DNA of 22,297 nt from a virus. Below, piece after piece: positions 8,312-14,562 of this stretch (within the stretch, counting starts at the first letter, position 1; each line of letters opens with the position of its first letter). The DNA lies in IMG/VR virus record IMGVR_UViG_3300036770_001801, positions 1 through 22,297 of that record; one strand, given 5' to 3'. A model generated the notes under the pieces. The model was not told the DNA's origin, ran no database searches, and saw nothing but the letters and a program-made list of their open reading frames with translations. The position numbers were made by a program, and so were the translations under genes.

Positions 8312-8712
8312 TTTCCCGCGTCGTCTTCCACACGTTCGGCGCGGAATTGATCTTCCTCGGCGGCGATCTTGACGATGAGGGCGAAGAAGCGTTCCATCTT
8401 CGGATCGAGCAGGAGGGCTTCGGCGGCGGCCGGCGAGAACTTGATCTCTTTGCCTTCGCGGTCGGTCAGGCCCTTCCAGCCTTTGATGATGTTCTGCGAA
8501 TAGAACTTCGCGTTGAGCGTCTTGTTCTCTTCGTCGGTGAGATGGCCGCCAGCTTTCAGACGGACCGAATACGGTTCCATCAGCTTTTCAAGGGCGCGCT
8601 TGGAGGTTTCGCCCGTCAGCGGGCGGAGCGAGATCGATGCGGTATCCGACAGCGGGAAGCTCTTCGCTTCGTCGATGATCGGCTCCTGCTCGAAAGCTTC
8701 ATAAAGATTCAT
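8308..8712 (-). CDS. Tail assembly chaperone (G-like)
   Basis: This 134-aa protein sits between the tail tube and the tape measure, the standard place for the tail assembly chaperone. It begins MNLYEAFEQEPIIDEAKSF and has an acidic, mostly helical make-up ending in ERVEDDAGN. The size and position fit lambda gpG-like chaperones; it is not expected in the mature virion. An AAGGAA about 9 bases upstream serves ATG 8712. The last sense codons GGA AAC before the TGA form part of a slippery heptamer, and a continuation frame follows. Family identity is from context and the frameshift rather than from a specific motif. Confidence 0.85.
   Translation of the reverse strand: MNLYEAFEQEPIIDEAKSFPLSDTASISLRPLTGETSKRALEKLMEPYSVRLKAGGHLTDEENKTLNAKFYSQNIIKGWKGLTDREGKEIKFSPAAAEALLLDPKMERFFALIVKIAAEEDQFRAERVEDDAGN
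8311..8317 (-). promoter_or_regulatory. -1 programmed ribosomal frameshift site GGGAAAC
   Basis: The minus strand reads GCG GGA AAC TGA at the end of the chaperone gene. G GGA AAC is a canonical X XXY YYZ slippery heptamer, placed directly before the zero-frame stop. A -1 slip places the ribosome on CTG ATC AGC and opens 143 further codons. Lambda uses GGGAAAG for the same gene pair. No strong downstream stem is evident; a weak hairpin (CCGA/TCGG) lies about 25 bases downstream. Confidence 0.85.
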
Positions 8713-8739
8713 GGTCGGGTATTCCTTAGTCGGGTGGGT

Positions 8740-8768
8740 GGGACCGGGCTCCCGACAAGCCCGGCCCC
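8740..8768 (-). other. Intergenic hairpin between tail tube and chaperone genes
   Basis: A stem pairs CCGGGCT (8744-8750) with AGCCCGG (8758-8764), extended by GGG/CCC after one mismatch. It lacks a T-run on the minus strand, so it is not a standard intrinsic terminator. It could protect the 3' end of the tube message or slow transcription. Together with the hairpin at 8836-8870 it fills most of the 168-base gap. Confidence 0.5.
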
Positions 8769-8835
8769 GTTTCGCCAGCGAAAACTCATTGTCGGGGACA
8801 CTGGTAGGGCGGAGTCGAGGCCGCCCGATCTGGTG

Positions 8836-8870
8836 AGCCGGGCCGCATCGTTGAGAGGCGGGTCCCGGCT
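8836..8870 (-). other. Long hairpin directly after the tail tube gene
   Basis: Outer arms AGCCGGG (8836-8842) and CCCGGCT (8864-8870) enclose inner arms CCGC (8843-8846) and GCGG (8858-8861), giving an 11-pair stem with a small bulge. It begins 10 bases after the tail tube stop codon. No T-run follows on the minus strand, so stabilisation of the abundant tube mRNA or partial attenuation is more likely than full termination (inference). Confidence 0.5.
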
Positions 8871-8880
8871 GTATTCAGGA

Positions 8881-10677
8881 TTACAGGGCGGTGATCGGTT
8901 CGACCGACGAGAAGCGGTCGATCTGCATCATGCAGCGGGTGGCTGCGTCACGGAACGCCGAGAACTCCATCGTCTCCATGACATCCTGATCGATGCCACC
9001 CGGAGCAACCGGGTCCGACGAAACCTTGAACGCCGGGATGGTGAAGTAATAGGTGTTCTTGTCCACGTCGATGATCGGGAACGCGAGGCTCACGGTCTCG
9101 TGGTTGATGAAGCGATCATACATCTCGCCATCGGCGAAATAGGCTTCGATCGAGCCCGTCAGGTTCAGACGGCCGGCAGCAATACCGACCGGGAACTTCG
9201 AGCCGACCGCCTGCTGGTTACGCAGGTTGCCTTCGATCGAAAACTGGATCGAGCGGATGGCCGTGGCCTGCTCGACGCCGTTGACGCTCAGCGAGCCGAC
9301 GTTCGCGGTTGCCGAGACGACTTCCGTTGCCGGGGCGTCGAGGACCGTGTAGTTGGCCGGGTTGTCGAGCTTCGAGATCGACGAACGCTTCGTCTCGCGG
9401 CCCTGCAAGGTCGAGGAGCCGGTGACAATCGATCCTGCCGTGACTTCCATCGAGACGCCGCCCGTGCGGAGGCCGTCAACGACGAAGTGCTGGTCCACGT
9501 CGTGGAAGCTCGTTTCGATGACTGCCGATTGCGGCGTGATCTGCGACGAGGTGCCCGGATTGCGAAGGATCGCACCCTTGATCGTCACATTGTCGCCGGC
9601 TGCGAGAGTCGGCAGATCGCGATCGACCGTGATGGCATCATCGGTCAGCGACACGATCGTGTAGAAGCCACCGATTTCGAGCCCACCGGTGAAATCCACA
9701 ACCGCGAGGGTTGCATCGTCTTCGGTCAGCACGCCGCCGTCCTTGAGCAGGTTCGTGATGGTCACGACACCGGCTGCATTCGAGGCGGTGAGTTTCAAAG
9801 TGCCCGCGACACGCAGCGCGTTGATAGCGGCGGCGAGGTTCGCACCAGTCTCGGTGTCATCGACACCCACATCGAAATCCGTATCGGCAACGAGCGTGAC
9901 CGTTTCGACGCCATCCGAGATGGTGACCGAATCGTCGGCGAGAACCGTGGCCGCCGTGATGGTGCCGGTTTCATAACCGACACCTTCGACGAAGATGCGC
10001 TGACCGGCGACAAGTTGGCCGGCTGCGACTGCTGCCGTGAACTGGCCCGGCGTCGCCGAGTCGATGACGCGCGGCGTATCGTTGAAGCGGATCGAGGTGT
10101 TCTTGAGGATGATCACGTCGTTCGCGTCGGCGACCGTCGTGTAGTTCGAGCCGGTTTCGGCAACGAGCGTTGTCGTTGTGATCGTGATGGTCGTGTTACC
10201 ACCCGTGAAGCCGAGCGCGCTGATCTGAACATAGTCGTTGTTCGCCGGGTTGATGAAGCCCGAAGTCTTGAGGCGACGACCGACCGTGAAATAGGTGCGG
10301 AAGTCACCGCCGCCGATCGTGATCGTGTTGTTCGCCGTGATCGAGACGTGCTTGCCACGGAACACGTCCCAGCCCATCGGGCGCGACCAGAGGCCCATCA
10401 GAGCGCGCTGGAGGTCCATGTCGATCGTGCCTGCCGCGAACTCCCAGTTGATTTCGCCGCCCGACGTTGCCGCCGTTTCGATGACCGATGAGACCATACG
10501 GTCGTCACGGATTTCGTCCGAGACTGTGGTTTCCTTGGTCGCCGTGATCGACGACGAGGTGAAGCGGCGAGCGCGGGTGACGCCGGTCTCCGGGGCCTGC
10601 CCCCAGCAGTCGTCGGCTTCTGCAAGCTCGCGCAGGGAGGCGCGGTTGGAATCGGCAAGAAGTGGATTGCAGGCCAT
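8881..10677 (-). CDS. Tail tube (major tail) protein with inserted module
   Basis: This protein of about 598 aa is in the tail tube position between the tail terminator and the chaperone. It begins MACNPLLADSNRASLRELAE and contains INWEFAAGTIDMDLQRALMG and a C-terminal FRDAATRCMMQIDRFSSVEP, as in phage tail tube proteins of this type. ATG 10677 is chosen because GAGAGGG lies 5 bases upstream; an in-frame ATG at 10722 lacks such a site. Residues about 238-332 (9682-9966) form an inserted beta-rich module that recurs in the head protein at 13744-14478. The length is well above a simple tube protein (150-250 aa), consistent with inserted surface domains. Promoter A lies just upstream. Confidence 0.85.
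   Translation of the reverse strand: MACNPLLADSNRASLRELAEADDCWGQAPETGVTRARRFTSSSITATKETTVSDEIRDDRMVSSVIETAATSGGEINWEFAAGTIDMDLQRALMGLWSRPMGWDVFRGKHVSITANNTITIGGGDFRTYFTVGRRLKTSGFINPANNDYVQISALGFTGGNTTITITTTTLVAETGSNYTTVADANDVIILKNTSIRFNDTPRVIDSATPGQFTAAVAAGQLVAGQRIFVEGVGYETGTITAATVLADDSVTISDGVETVTLVADTDFDVGVDDTETGANLAAAINALRVAGTLKLTASNAAGVVTITNLLKDGGVLTEDDATLAVVDFTGGLEIGGFYTIVSLTDDAITVDRDLPTLAAGDNVTIKGAILRNPGTSSQITPQSAVIETSFHDVDQHFVVDGLRTGGVSMEVTAGSIVTGSSTLQGRETKRSSISKLDNPANYTVLDAPATEVVSATANVGSLSVNGVEQATAIRSIQFSIEGNLRNQQAVGSKFPVGIAAGRLNLTGSIEAYFADGEMYDRFINHETVSLAFPIIDVDKNTYYFTIPAFKVSSDPVAPGGIDQDVMETMEFSAFRDAATRCMMQIDRFSSVEPITAL
9682..9966 (-). repeat. Inserted protein module, copy 2 (tail tube)
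   Basis: This segment encodes about 95 aa with VADTDFDVGVDDTETGANLA and AAAIN, matching the module in head protein 2. It interrupts a region reading IFVEGVGYETG before it and LEIGGFYTIVSL after it; these two parts would join into a plausible continuous domain without it. The module probably projects from the tube surface. Confidence 0.8.
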
Positions 10678-10749
10678 GGTTACCCTCTCAAAGGCTGGTG
10701 CGTGGAAGCTGGAAGCCCCCAAGCGCTGGAGGGCGGAAAATGATGCAGT

Positions 10750-10795
10750 ATGGTAAACGAAAAAGGTTAATATGTCAAGCCAAAATGTCGGTGGA
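10750..10795 (-). promoter_or_regulatory. Promoter A upstream of the tail tube gene
   Basis: The minus strand has a perfect -35 TTGACA (10773-10778), a 17-base spacer and -10 TACCAT (10750-10755). The 17 bases before the -35 belong to a repeated element: TCCACCG, two bases, ATTTT, then GGC. It matches promoter B at 20 of 23 bases including the -35. The tail tube ATG is about 65 bases downstream of the predicted start of transcription. Confidence 0.7.
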
Positions 10796-10800
10796 CGGAA

Positions 10801-11241
10801 TTAAATGCTGACTTGAACATCCTCGACGCTAGTCCGAGTGTAAGGGACCCGGAAGGACGCAACCTCCCATCCAACCTTCGTTGTTGGCGTGAAACTTTCG
10901 ATCGTCTTGAACTCGTAAACCGACCCGGCTGAATCGCGCCCGACCTTGGACTGGAAGATCGACTTGAACAGGTCCTCGGCGTCGGTTCCCACTTTGGTGC
11001 CGGAGTCCTTTGGCATCCAGACGTTCATCTGGACGAAGCCCACATACTCGACGCGATTCTTTCCCTTACCGTGCCCTGCTTTGGTCACCGACTTACCGCC
11101 CGCGACGATGTGGAACTCTCCATAAGGCGCGTTCTTCGGGATGTTGAAGGTCTGGTTGGGGATCGAAAAAGGGAAAGCGAAATCATCTTTCCGAGCCTGA
11201 ATACGGCCGATCAGATATTTGCGTTCTGCTTCTTTGCTCAT
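10801..11241 (-). CDS. Tail terminator protein candidate (DUF4128-like)
   Basis: This 146-aa protein lies directly before the tail tube, where siphoviruses encode the tail terminator that stops tube growth and joins it to the neck. It is an alpha/beta protein with a short N-terminal helix, a strand-rich middle (EYVGFVQMNVWMPKDSG) and a helix (AEDLFKSIFQ), similar in plan to DUF4128 / gpU-like terminators. Its start overlaps the stop of the upstream gene by four bases (ATGA), so coupling is likely. The assignment rests on gene order and fold plan; no diagnostic motif is visible. Confidence 0.65.
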   Translation of the reverse strand: MSKEAERKYLIGRIQARKDDFAFPFSIPNQTFNIPKNAPYGEFHIVAGGKSVTKAGHGKGKNRVEYVGFVQMNVWMPKDSGTKVGTDAEDLFKSIFQSKVGRDSAGSVYEFKTIESFTPTTKVGWEVASFRVPYTRTSVEDVQVSI

Positions 11242-11732
11242 CGGAGCATTCCCTTGCTGGCGATCAGTGAGTTGAAATAGGCGGCAGTGATGCCGAACAT
11301 CCCGCTCGGCGAACGTGAACGAAGAGGTGGTCCCGGCAGCAGTCCCAGTTCCAGCCCCTCGATGTCCGGTGACAGGTTCGTCAGGTAGATGACGGTGAAA
11401 GGATTGACCGCGAGCCCGAGCGTTCCGAGACTGCGTGCAGCCGCCGCTTCGTTCGGCCCACGCCGAGGTTCCGAACCCAGCGACATGCTGTTCGTCGGTC
11501 CCGGTGGCCCGTTGTCGATCGCGTCGTAAACGATGCCGTTCGGCTGGCCGACCGACCAGATATAGTTCCGCACCGCTTGTCCGGTATTGACCGGAGTCAG
11601 TGCCTTGATATGGTCGTCGATGTCGCGGACCAGCGCGTCCAAGTTTTGGGTGAACTTGCGCTCGGCCTCTGCGATCGACGCCAAGGCAGCGGCGCGTGCC
11701 GCGTCCTTTCCGATGATCTCAGCGCGTGCCAT
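11238..11732 (-). CDS. HK97 gp10-like neck / tail completion protein
   Basis: This 164-aa protein contains TPVNTGQAVRNYIWSV at about residues 46-61, resembling the P-V-D-T-G-x-L-R motif of HK97 gp10-like head-tail connector and tail completion proteins. The N-terminal half is helical (AARAAALASIAEAERKF). It overlaps the upstream gene by one base (TAATG) and the downstream gene by four bases. It probably sits at the neck between head closure and tail terminator. The middle section is rich in Gly, Pro and Ser and may be a loop. Confidence 0.65.
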   Translation of the reverse strand: MARAEIIGKDAARAAALASIAEAERKFTQNLDALVRDIDDHIKALTPVNTGQAVRNYIWSVGQPNGIVYDAIDNGPPGPTNSMSLGSEPRRGPNEAAAARSLGTLGLAVNPFTVIYLTNLSPDIEGLELGLLPGPPLRSRSPSGMFGITAAYFNSLIASKGMLR

Positions 11733-12118
11733 TACGTCAGATAGATGAAGACGATGATAACCGCGTCACCCGGCACGCCGACTGTCTTGCGGACATCCCA
11801 TTCGAGACCGCCTCGGATCACCTTGTCAGTGTCCGGCTCCGGCGCGGCCGGCAGTTTGAGCCCCGGCACGATCAACTTGGCGTCGGTGACGATCACCTCT
11901 TGGTGGGCTTTCATGTCGTCCGAGCCCGGCTTGGCGACGATCACATCCTTGACGGGGACGTTGTTGAACACGTCGGCCTGCGTGTCAGTTTCCACGTCGT
12001 ATTCTCCAGCAGTCTGGAAGAACTTGAACGTGATCTCTTCGGTGAAGCCGCCCTTGCCGAAGATGTTCGTGAAGGATGAATCGATCTGCTTGGCGACAAT
12101 ATCTGCGAGGCGGGCCAT
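11732..12118 (-). CDS. Head closure / head-tail joining protein candidate
   Basis: This 128-aa protein begins MARLADIVAKQIDSSFTNIF and continues as a strand-rich domain (EITFKFFQTAGEYDVETDT; HQEVIVTDAKLIVPGL; DAVIIVFIYLT), consistent with the small beta-barrel head closure proteins found between the adaptor and gp10-like genes. It starts one base after the adaptor gene stop (TGAtATG) and ends in a TAATG overlap with the next gene. I see no diagnostic motif; the role is inferred from size, predicted fold and place. Confidence 0.5.
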   Translation of the reverse strand: MARLADIVAKQIDSSFTNIFGKGGFTEEITFKFFQTAGEYDVETDTQADVFNNVPVKDVIVAKPGSDDMKAHQEVIVTDAKLIVPGLKLPAAPEPDTDKVIRGGLEWDVRKTVGVPGDAVIIVFIYLT

Positions 12119-12119
12119 A

Positions 12120-12629
12120 TCAATATTTCACAATGAACTTGGGGCCTCCACGACCCATGGACACCCGACCGAGGCACCGCAGGATGTTGTCGATGCCGTT
12201 CGGGAATTTATATTCCGGCGCATAAGGGTCGAACTTGATGACCACCACGTCAGCCTGAATCATCGTGATCTTCGACGACGTATCCGCCGCTTCCGGGTCC
12301 CCGTCGATCAAATGGTTGGCGAGGATCGCGACGACTTCCTTGACCTGCTTCGGGACCAGATTGTCGTCGATGCAGTTTCCTTCGCAATCGCGTGTCCCGG
12401 TCCGGGGCCATGCGAGGCCCTGCGTCGCGTGTGTCTTCTTTCCGAACCACTTGACGCGGTAATCGACGATGTTCGTCGCCCAGATGATCAGATTGGCCTT
12501 CTGATCTTCATCGGTCAGGTTGTTCCACGCCGAACCGACACGATACGAGTTAATGTCGTCGATCTCTTCGACTGTGGCATAAGCGTTCGCGGTGACCACA
12601 CCGGTGCCGTCTTCAACAACAATGTCCAC
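12120..12629 (-). CDS. Head-tail adaptor (often annotated DnaT-like)
   Basis: This 169-aa protein begins (GTG)DIVVEDGTGVVTANAYATVEE, contains LIIWATNIVDYRVKWFGKKT and then GLAWPRTGT. This pattern is typical of phage proteins automatically labelled DnaT-like ssDNA-binding, but the position directly after the capsid genes points to the head-tail adaptor bound to the portal. The start is GTG 12629, with a strong GGAGG six bases upstream. A pair of Cys (DCEGNC) and a late LRCLGR may be structural. I regard the adaptor role as inference from gene order. Confidence 0.7.
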   Translation of the reverse strand: MDIVVEDGTGVVTANAYATVEEIDDINSYRVGSAWNNLTDEDQKANLIIWATNIVDYRVKWFGKKTHATQGLAWPRTGTRDCEGNCIDDNLVPKQVKEVVAILANHLIDGDPEAADTSSKITMIQADVVVIKFDPYAPEYKFPNGIDNILRCLGRVSMGRGGPKFIVKY

Positions 12630-12648
12630 GAGTTGCCTCCGTTAAGAA

Positions 12649-12685
12649 AAAAGCCCGGCAAGCAACTGTTGCCTGCCGAGCTTTT
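12649..12685 (-). terminator. Intrinsic terminator after the acidic protein gene
   Basis: On the minus strand AAAAGC, CGGCA and GC pair with GC, TGCCG and GCTTTT, with two mismatches, followed by TTTTTTC. It lies between the stop of the acidic protein gene (12708) and the start of the adaptor gene (12629). The adaptor Shine-Dalgarno follows immediately, so downstream genes need read-through or a promoter I cannot see. Confidence 0.75.
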
Positions 12686-12707
12686 GAATGAGCTTGAGTG
12701 CGAAGGA

Positions 12708-13184
12708 TTAGGCGTTGGCCAGTTCGATCGCCTTGGCGACGAGACCGTCGCGCTTCGAGAGGTGGTGCGGCTTGAAGTCCGGGAATGCCACGGCCAGATA
12801 GGCCACCACGTCTTCACGGCTTTCGAGATCAGCGAAGTCCTCTTCCGTCTTACGGACGGTCGGGGTGTTTTCCGAGGCATCTTCCTCTTCATCGCCGGCT
12901 TCTTCTTCGTCACCAGCTTCGTCGTCACCGGCGTCTGCCGGCGTCTCGGTCACCGTTTCGGTTTCGGTCGCGGCCGGGGTTTCGGCTTTGGTTTCGCCCA
13001 CTTCATTTGCGGGTTCCTTTTCGGTCGTCTCGGTCTTCTCGACGATCACGATCTTCTCGATCACATGCGGCGGCGAATAGGTCCAGCCGACATGGGTGAC
13101 CAGATCACGGGCGTTCGCCCGGCTGGTCTCGATCATTTCGCTGCCGTCCGGCGACCAGACGGTGATGAGGTTGGGGTTGGTCAT
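12708..13184 (-). CDS. Acidic protein of the head module, function unknown
   Basis: This 158-aa protein has a short N-terminal domain (NLITVWSPDGSEMIETSRANA), a long acidic, Glu/Thr/Ala-rich middle (residues about 50-112, with GDEEEAGDEEE) that should be disordered, and a C-terminal helical segment (SREDVVAYLAVAFPDFKPHHLSKRDGLVAKAIELA). GAGGAG about 8 bases upstream serves ATG 13184. It is flanked on both sides by terminators. Small acidic proteins next to capsid genes, such as lambda gpFI, help DNA packaging or head maturation. That is a guess from position and composition, not from homology. Confidence 0.75.
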   Translation of the reverse strand: MTNPNLITVWSPDGSEMIETSRANARDLVTHVGWTYSPPHVIEKIVIVEKTETTEKEPANEVGETKAETPAATETETVTETPADAGDDEAGDEEEAGDEEEDASENTPTVRKTEEDFADLESREDVVAYLAVAFPDFKPHHLSKRDGLVAKAIELANA

Positions 13185-13209
13185 AGCAATAACTCCTCTT
13201 GAGTCGGGA

Positions 13210-13243
13210 AAACCGGTGGTGGTGTTCGGACCACCACCGGTTT
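13210..13243 (-). terminator. Intrinsic terminator after head protein 1
   Basis: A perfect 14-bp stem pairs AAACCGGTGGTGGT (13210-13223) with its complement (13230-13243) around a 6-base loop. On the minus strand it is followed by TTCCCG, giving a T-run of about four with the stem end. It starts 14 bases after the stop of the 13257-13709 gene. The stem is nearly symmetric and could act weakly in both directions. Confidence 0.75.
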
Positions 13244-13256
13244 AGGTTCCGAGGGA

Positions 13257-13709
13257 TTAGCGGATGATCGCGCCGGCAATGAACGCCTTGAACGTGATGA
13301 TCGGCGTGGTGCCGGTCACATCAAGCTGGAGGCGCATGTGCGTCGCGTCGTCGAGCATCGCCTTCACGGTGTCGATGTCCACGAGGGCGGCCAACTGCTG
13401 GCCAGCCGCCGTTGCGGCCAGTCGGTGCGTGATGACCGTATCGCCGCCGAAGCCGGCTGCATCGCCGAACTGGAGCGAGAAGACATAGGTCTCGTCGCCG
13501 GTCGTCAGGTCGAGGTCTTCGACGTTGATGACGACTGCGAACGTCTGGTCGGCGAGTTCGCCTTCCGTGTTCCAATAGCCGTTCAGTTGGTCGAGGGCAT
13601 AAGCCGTCAGGTTGGTGTCGGCCGTCAGGGCCACACCGTCGTTTGCCGCGAGGGCGATCGACGGCGCTGCGTCATACATATACTTGAACTTGCTGTTCAT
13701 CTTCGCCAT
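13257..13709 (-). CDS. Head protein 1 (decoration candidate), paralog of the next gene upstream
   Basis: This 150-aa protein follows the capsid gene and its longer paralog. It begins MAKMNSKFKYMYDAAPSIAL and ends TFKAFIAGAIIR. It shares with the neighbour at 13744-14478 the N-terminus MNSKFKYM-DAAPS, ELADQTFA-V-NV, GDETY-F and a C-terminal I-GxI-R ending. TAGGAG nine bases upstream serves ATG 13709. Position and small beta-rich make-up suggest a head decoration or fibre protein (inference). Unlike its paralog it lacks the 95-aa inserted module. Confidence 0.75.
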   Translation of the reverse strand: MAKMNSKFKYMYDAAPSIALAANDGVALTADTNLTAYALDQLNGYWNTEGELADQTFAVVINVEDLDLTTGDETYVFSLQFGDAAGFGGDTVITHRLAATAAGQQLAALVDIDTVKAMLDDATHMRLQLDVTGTTPIITFKAFIAGAIIR

Positions 13710-13743
13710 GGGAAGAAACTCCTATTGGGGTATTGGGGGTGAC

Positions 13744-14478
13744 TTACCGGAGGATGCGGCCAGCAATCCACGAGTAAAGGGTGATCGACGGAGCGACGCC
13801 CGCCAGCGTCCCGACCAGACGAATGGCCGCCGTGTCGCTCTTCATGGCAATTGCCGTGTCGAGATCGACCGGGAAGACATATTGTCCAACACGGGAGATG
13901 TTGAGGAACCCCAACACCGCGTTCGAGCCAAAGCCGACCGGGCCGACTTGGACAGCGAAATTGTAGGTCTCATCACCACCGGTGAAATCGACCGTATCGA
14001 TGGTCGTGTCGGCGTCCGTAAGGGCCGCGTCCGGGTGATTATCGACGTTGGTGACAGTGACGACATCGGCCGCCGCGACAGCGGTCAGGTTGAGATCGCC
14101 TGCGTCGAAAAGATCGTTGATCGCTGCTGCCAGATTTTCGGCCGTCTCGTTGTCGTCCGCACCGACATCGAAGTCGGTATCGGCCGTCAGCGTGACCGGC
14201 GTGTTGACACCATCGTCGAGGGTCACAGCATCGGTGGCAACAACCGTATTGAGCGTGAAAGTGCCCGTGCTGGGCGAGGTTTCGATGTCGGTCACATTGA
14301 CGACGAGAGCGAATGTCTGATCCGCGAGTTCGTCCGAGGTCCAGTGACCTTCAAGCTTGTCAAGCGCGACAGCGGCGCTGTTAAACGAGGCAACCTGTGG
14401 GGTGCCGTTGCGTTCGATGAGACGCACGCTCGGAGCGGCGTCGAACATGTATTTGAACTTGGAGTTCATCTTGGCCAG
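13744..14478 (-). CDS. Head protein 2 (decoration candidate) with inserted module; probable CTG start
   Basis: This is a paralog of the gene at 13257-13709. Between shared flanks (VVNV... and GDETYNF) it carries about 96 extra residues (13975-14262) that are closely similar to a module in the tail tube protein. The first ATG (14469) lacks a nearby ribosome-binding site. Nine bases earlier CTG GCC AAG gives L-A-K-M-N-S-K-F-K-Y, exactly parallel to M-A-K-M-N-S-K-F-K-Y in the paralog, and GGAG lies 8 bases before the CTG. I therefore place the start at CTG 14478 (244 aa). A head surface role is inferred from position after the major capsid gene. Confidence 0.75.
   Translation of the reverse strand: MAKMNSKFKYMFDAAPSVRLIERNGTPQVASFNSAAVALDKLEGHWTSDELADQTFALVVNVTDIETSPSTGTFTLNTVVATDAVTLDDGVNTPVTLTADTDFDVGADDNETAENLAAAINDLFDAGDLNLTAVAAADVVTVTNVDNHPDAALTDADTTIDTVDFTGGDETYNFAVQVGPVGFGSNAVLGFLNISRVGQYVFPVDLDTAIAMKSDTAAIRLVGTLAGVAPSITLYSWIAGRILR
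13975..14262 (-). repeat. Inserted protein module, copy 1 (head protein 2)
   Basis: This segment encodes about 96 aa with the signature TADTDFDVGADDNETAENLA. It corresponds to the segment at 9682-9966 in the tail tube gene, with clear similarity at both protein and DNA level. Both copies start at T-G-T-x-T and end in VDFTGG. Similar Asp/Asn/Ala-rich beta modules with an ETAxNLAAAIN core recur in many phage surface proteins. Confidence 0.8.
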
Positions 14479-14529
14479 GGAACCGGCTCCGGGAAAAGGA
14501 AAGGGAAACGCGAGTCGGAGGCAAGGAAA

Positions 14530-14555
14530 GAGGGGCGGGTGTTACCCCACCCCTC
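14530..14555 (-). terminator. Intrinsic terminator after the major capsid gene
   Basis: GAGGGG and GGG pair with CCC and CCCCTC with one mismatch. On the minus strand the stem is followed by TTTCCTT, a weak T-run. It begins about eight bases after the capsid gene stop and lies before the start of head protein 2. It may end a fraction of capsid transcripts. Confidence 0.65.
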
Positions 14556-14562
14556 GTTAACC

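Noticed and set aside
8347-10491. 714-aa plus-strand open frame opposite chaperone and tail tube
   Set aside because: Arg/Asp-rich shadow translation produced by codon bias of the minus-strand genes; it also crosses the gap and hairpins between two real genes.
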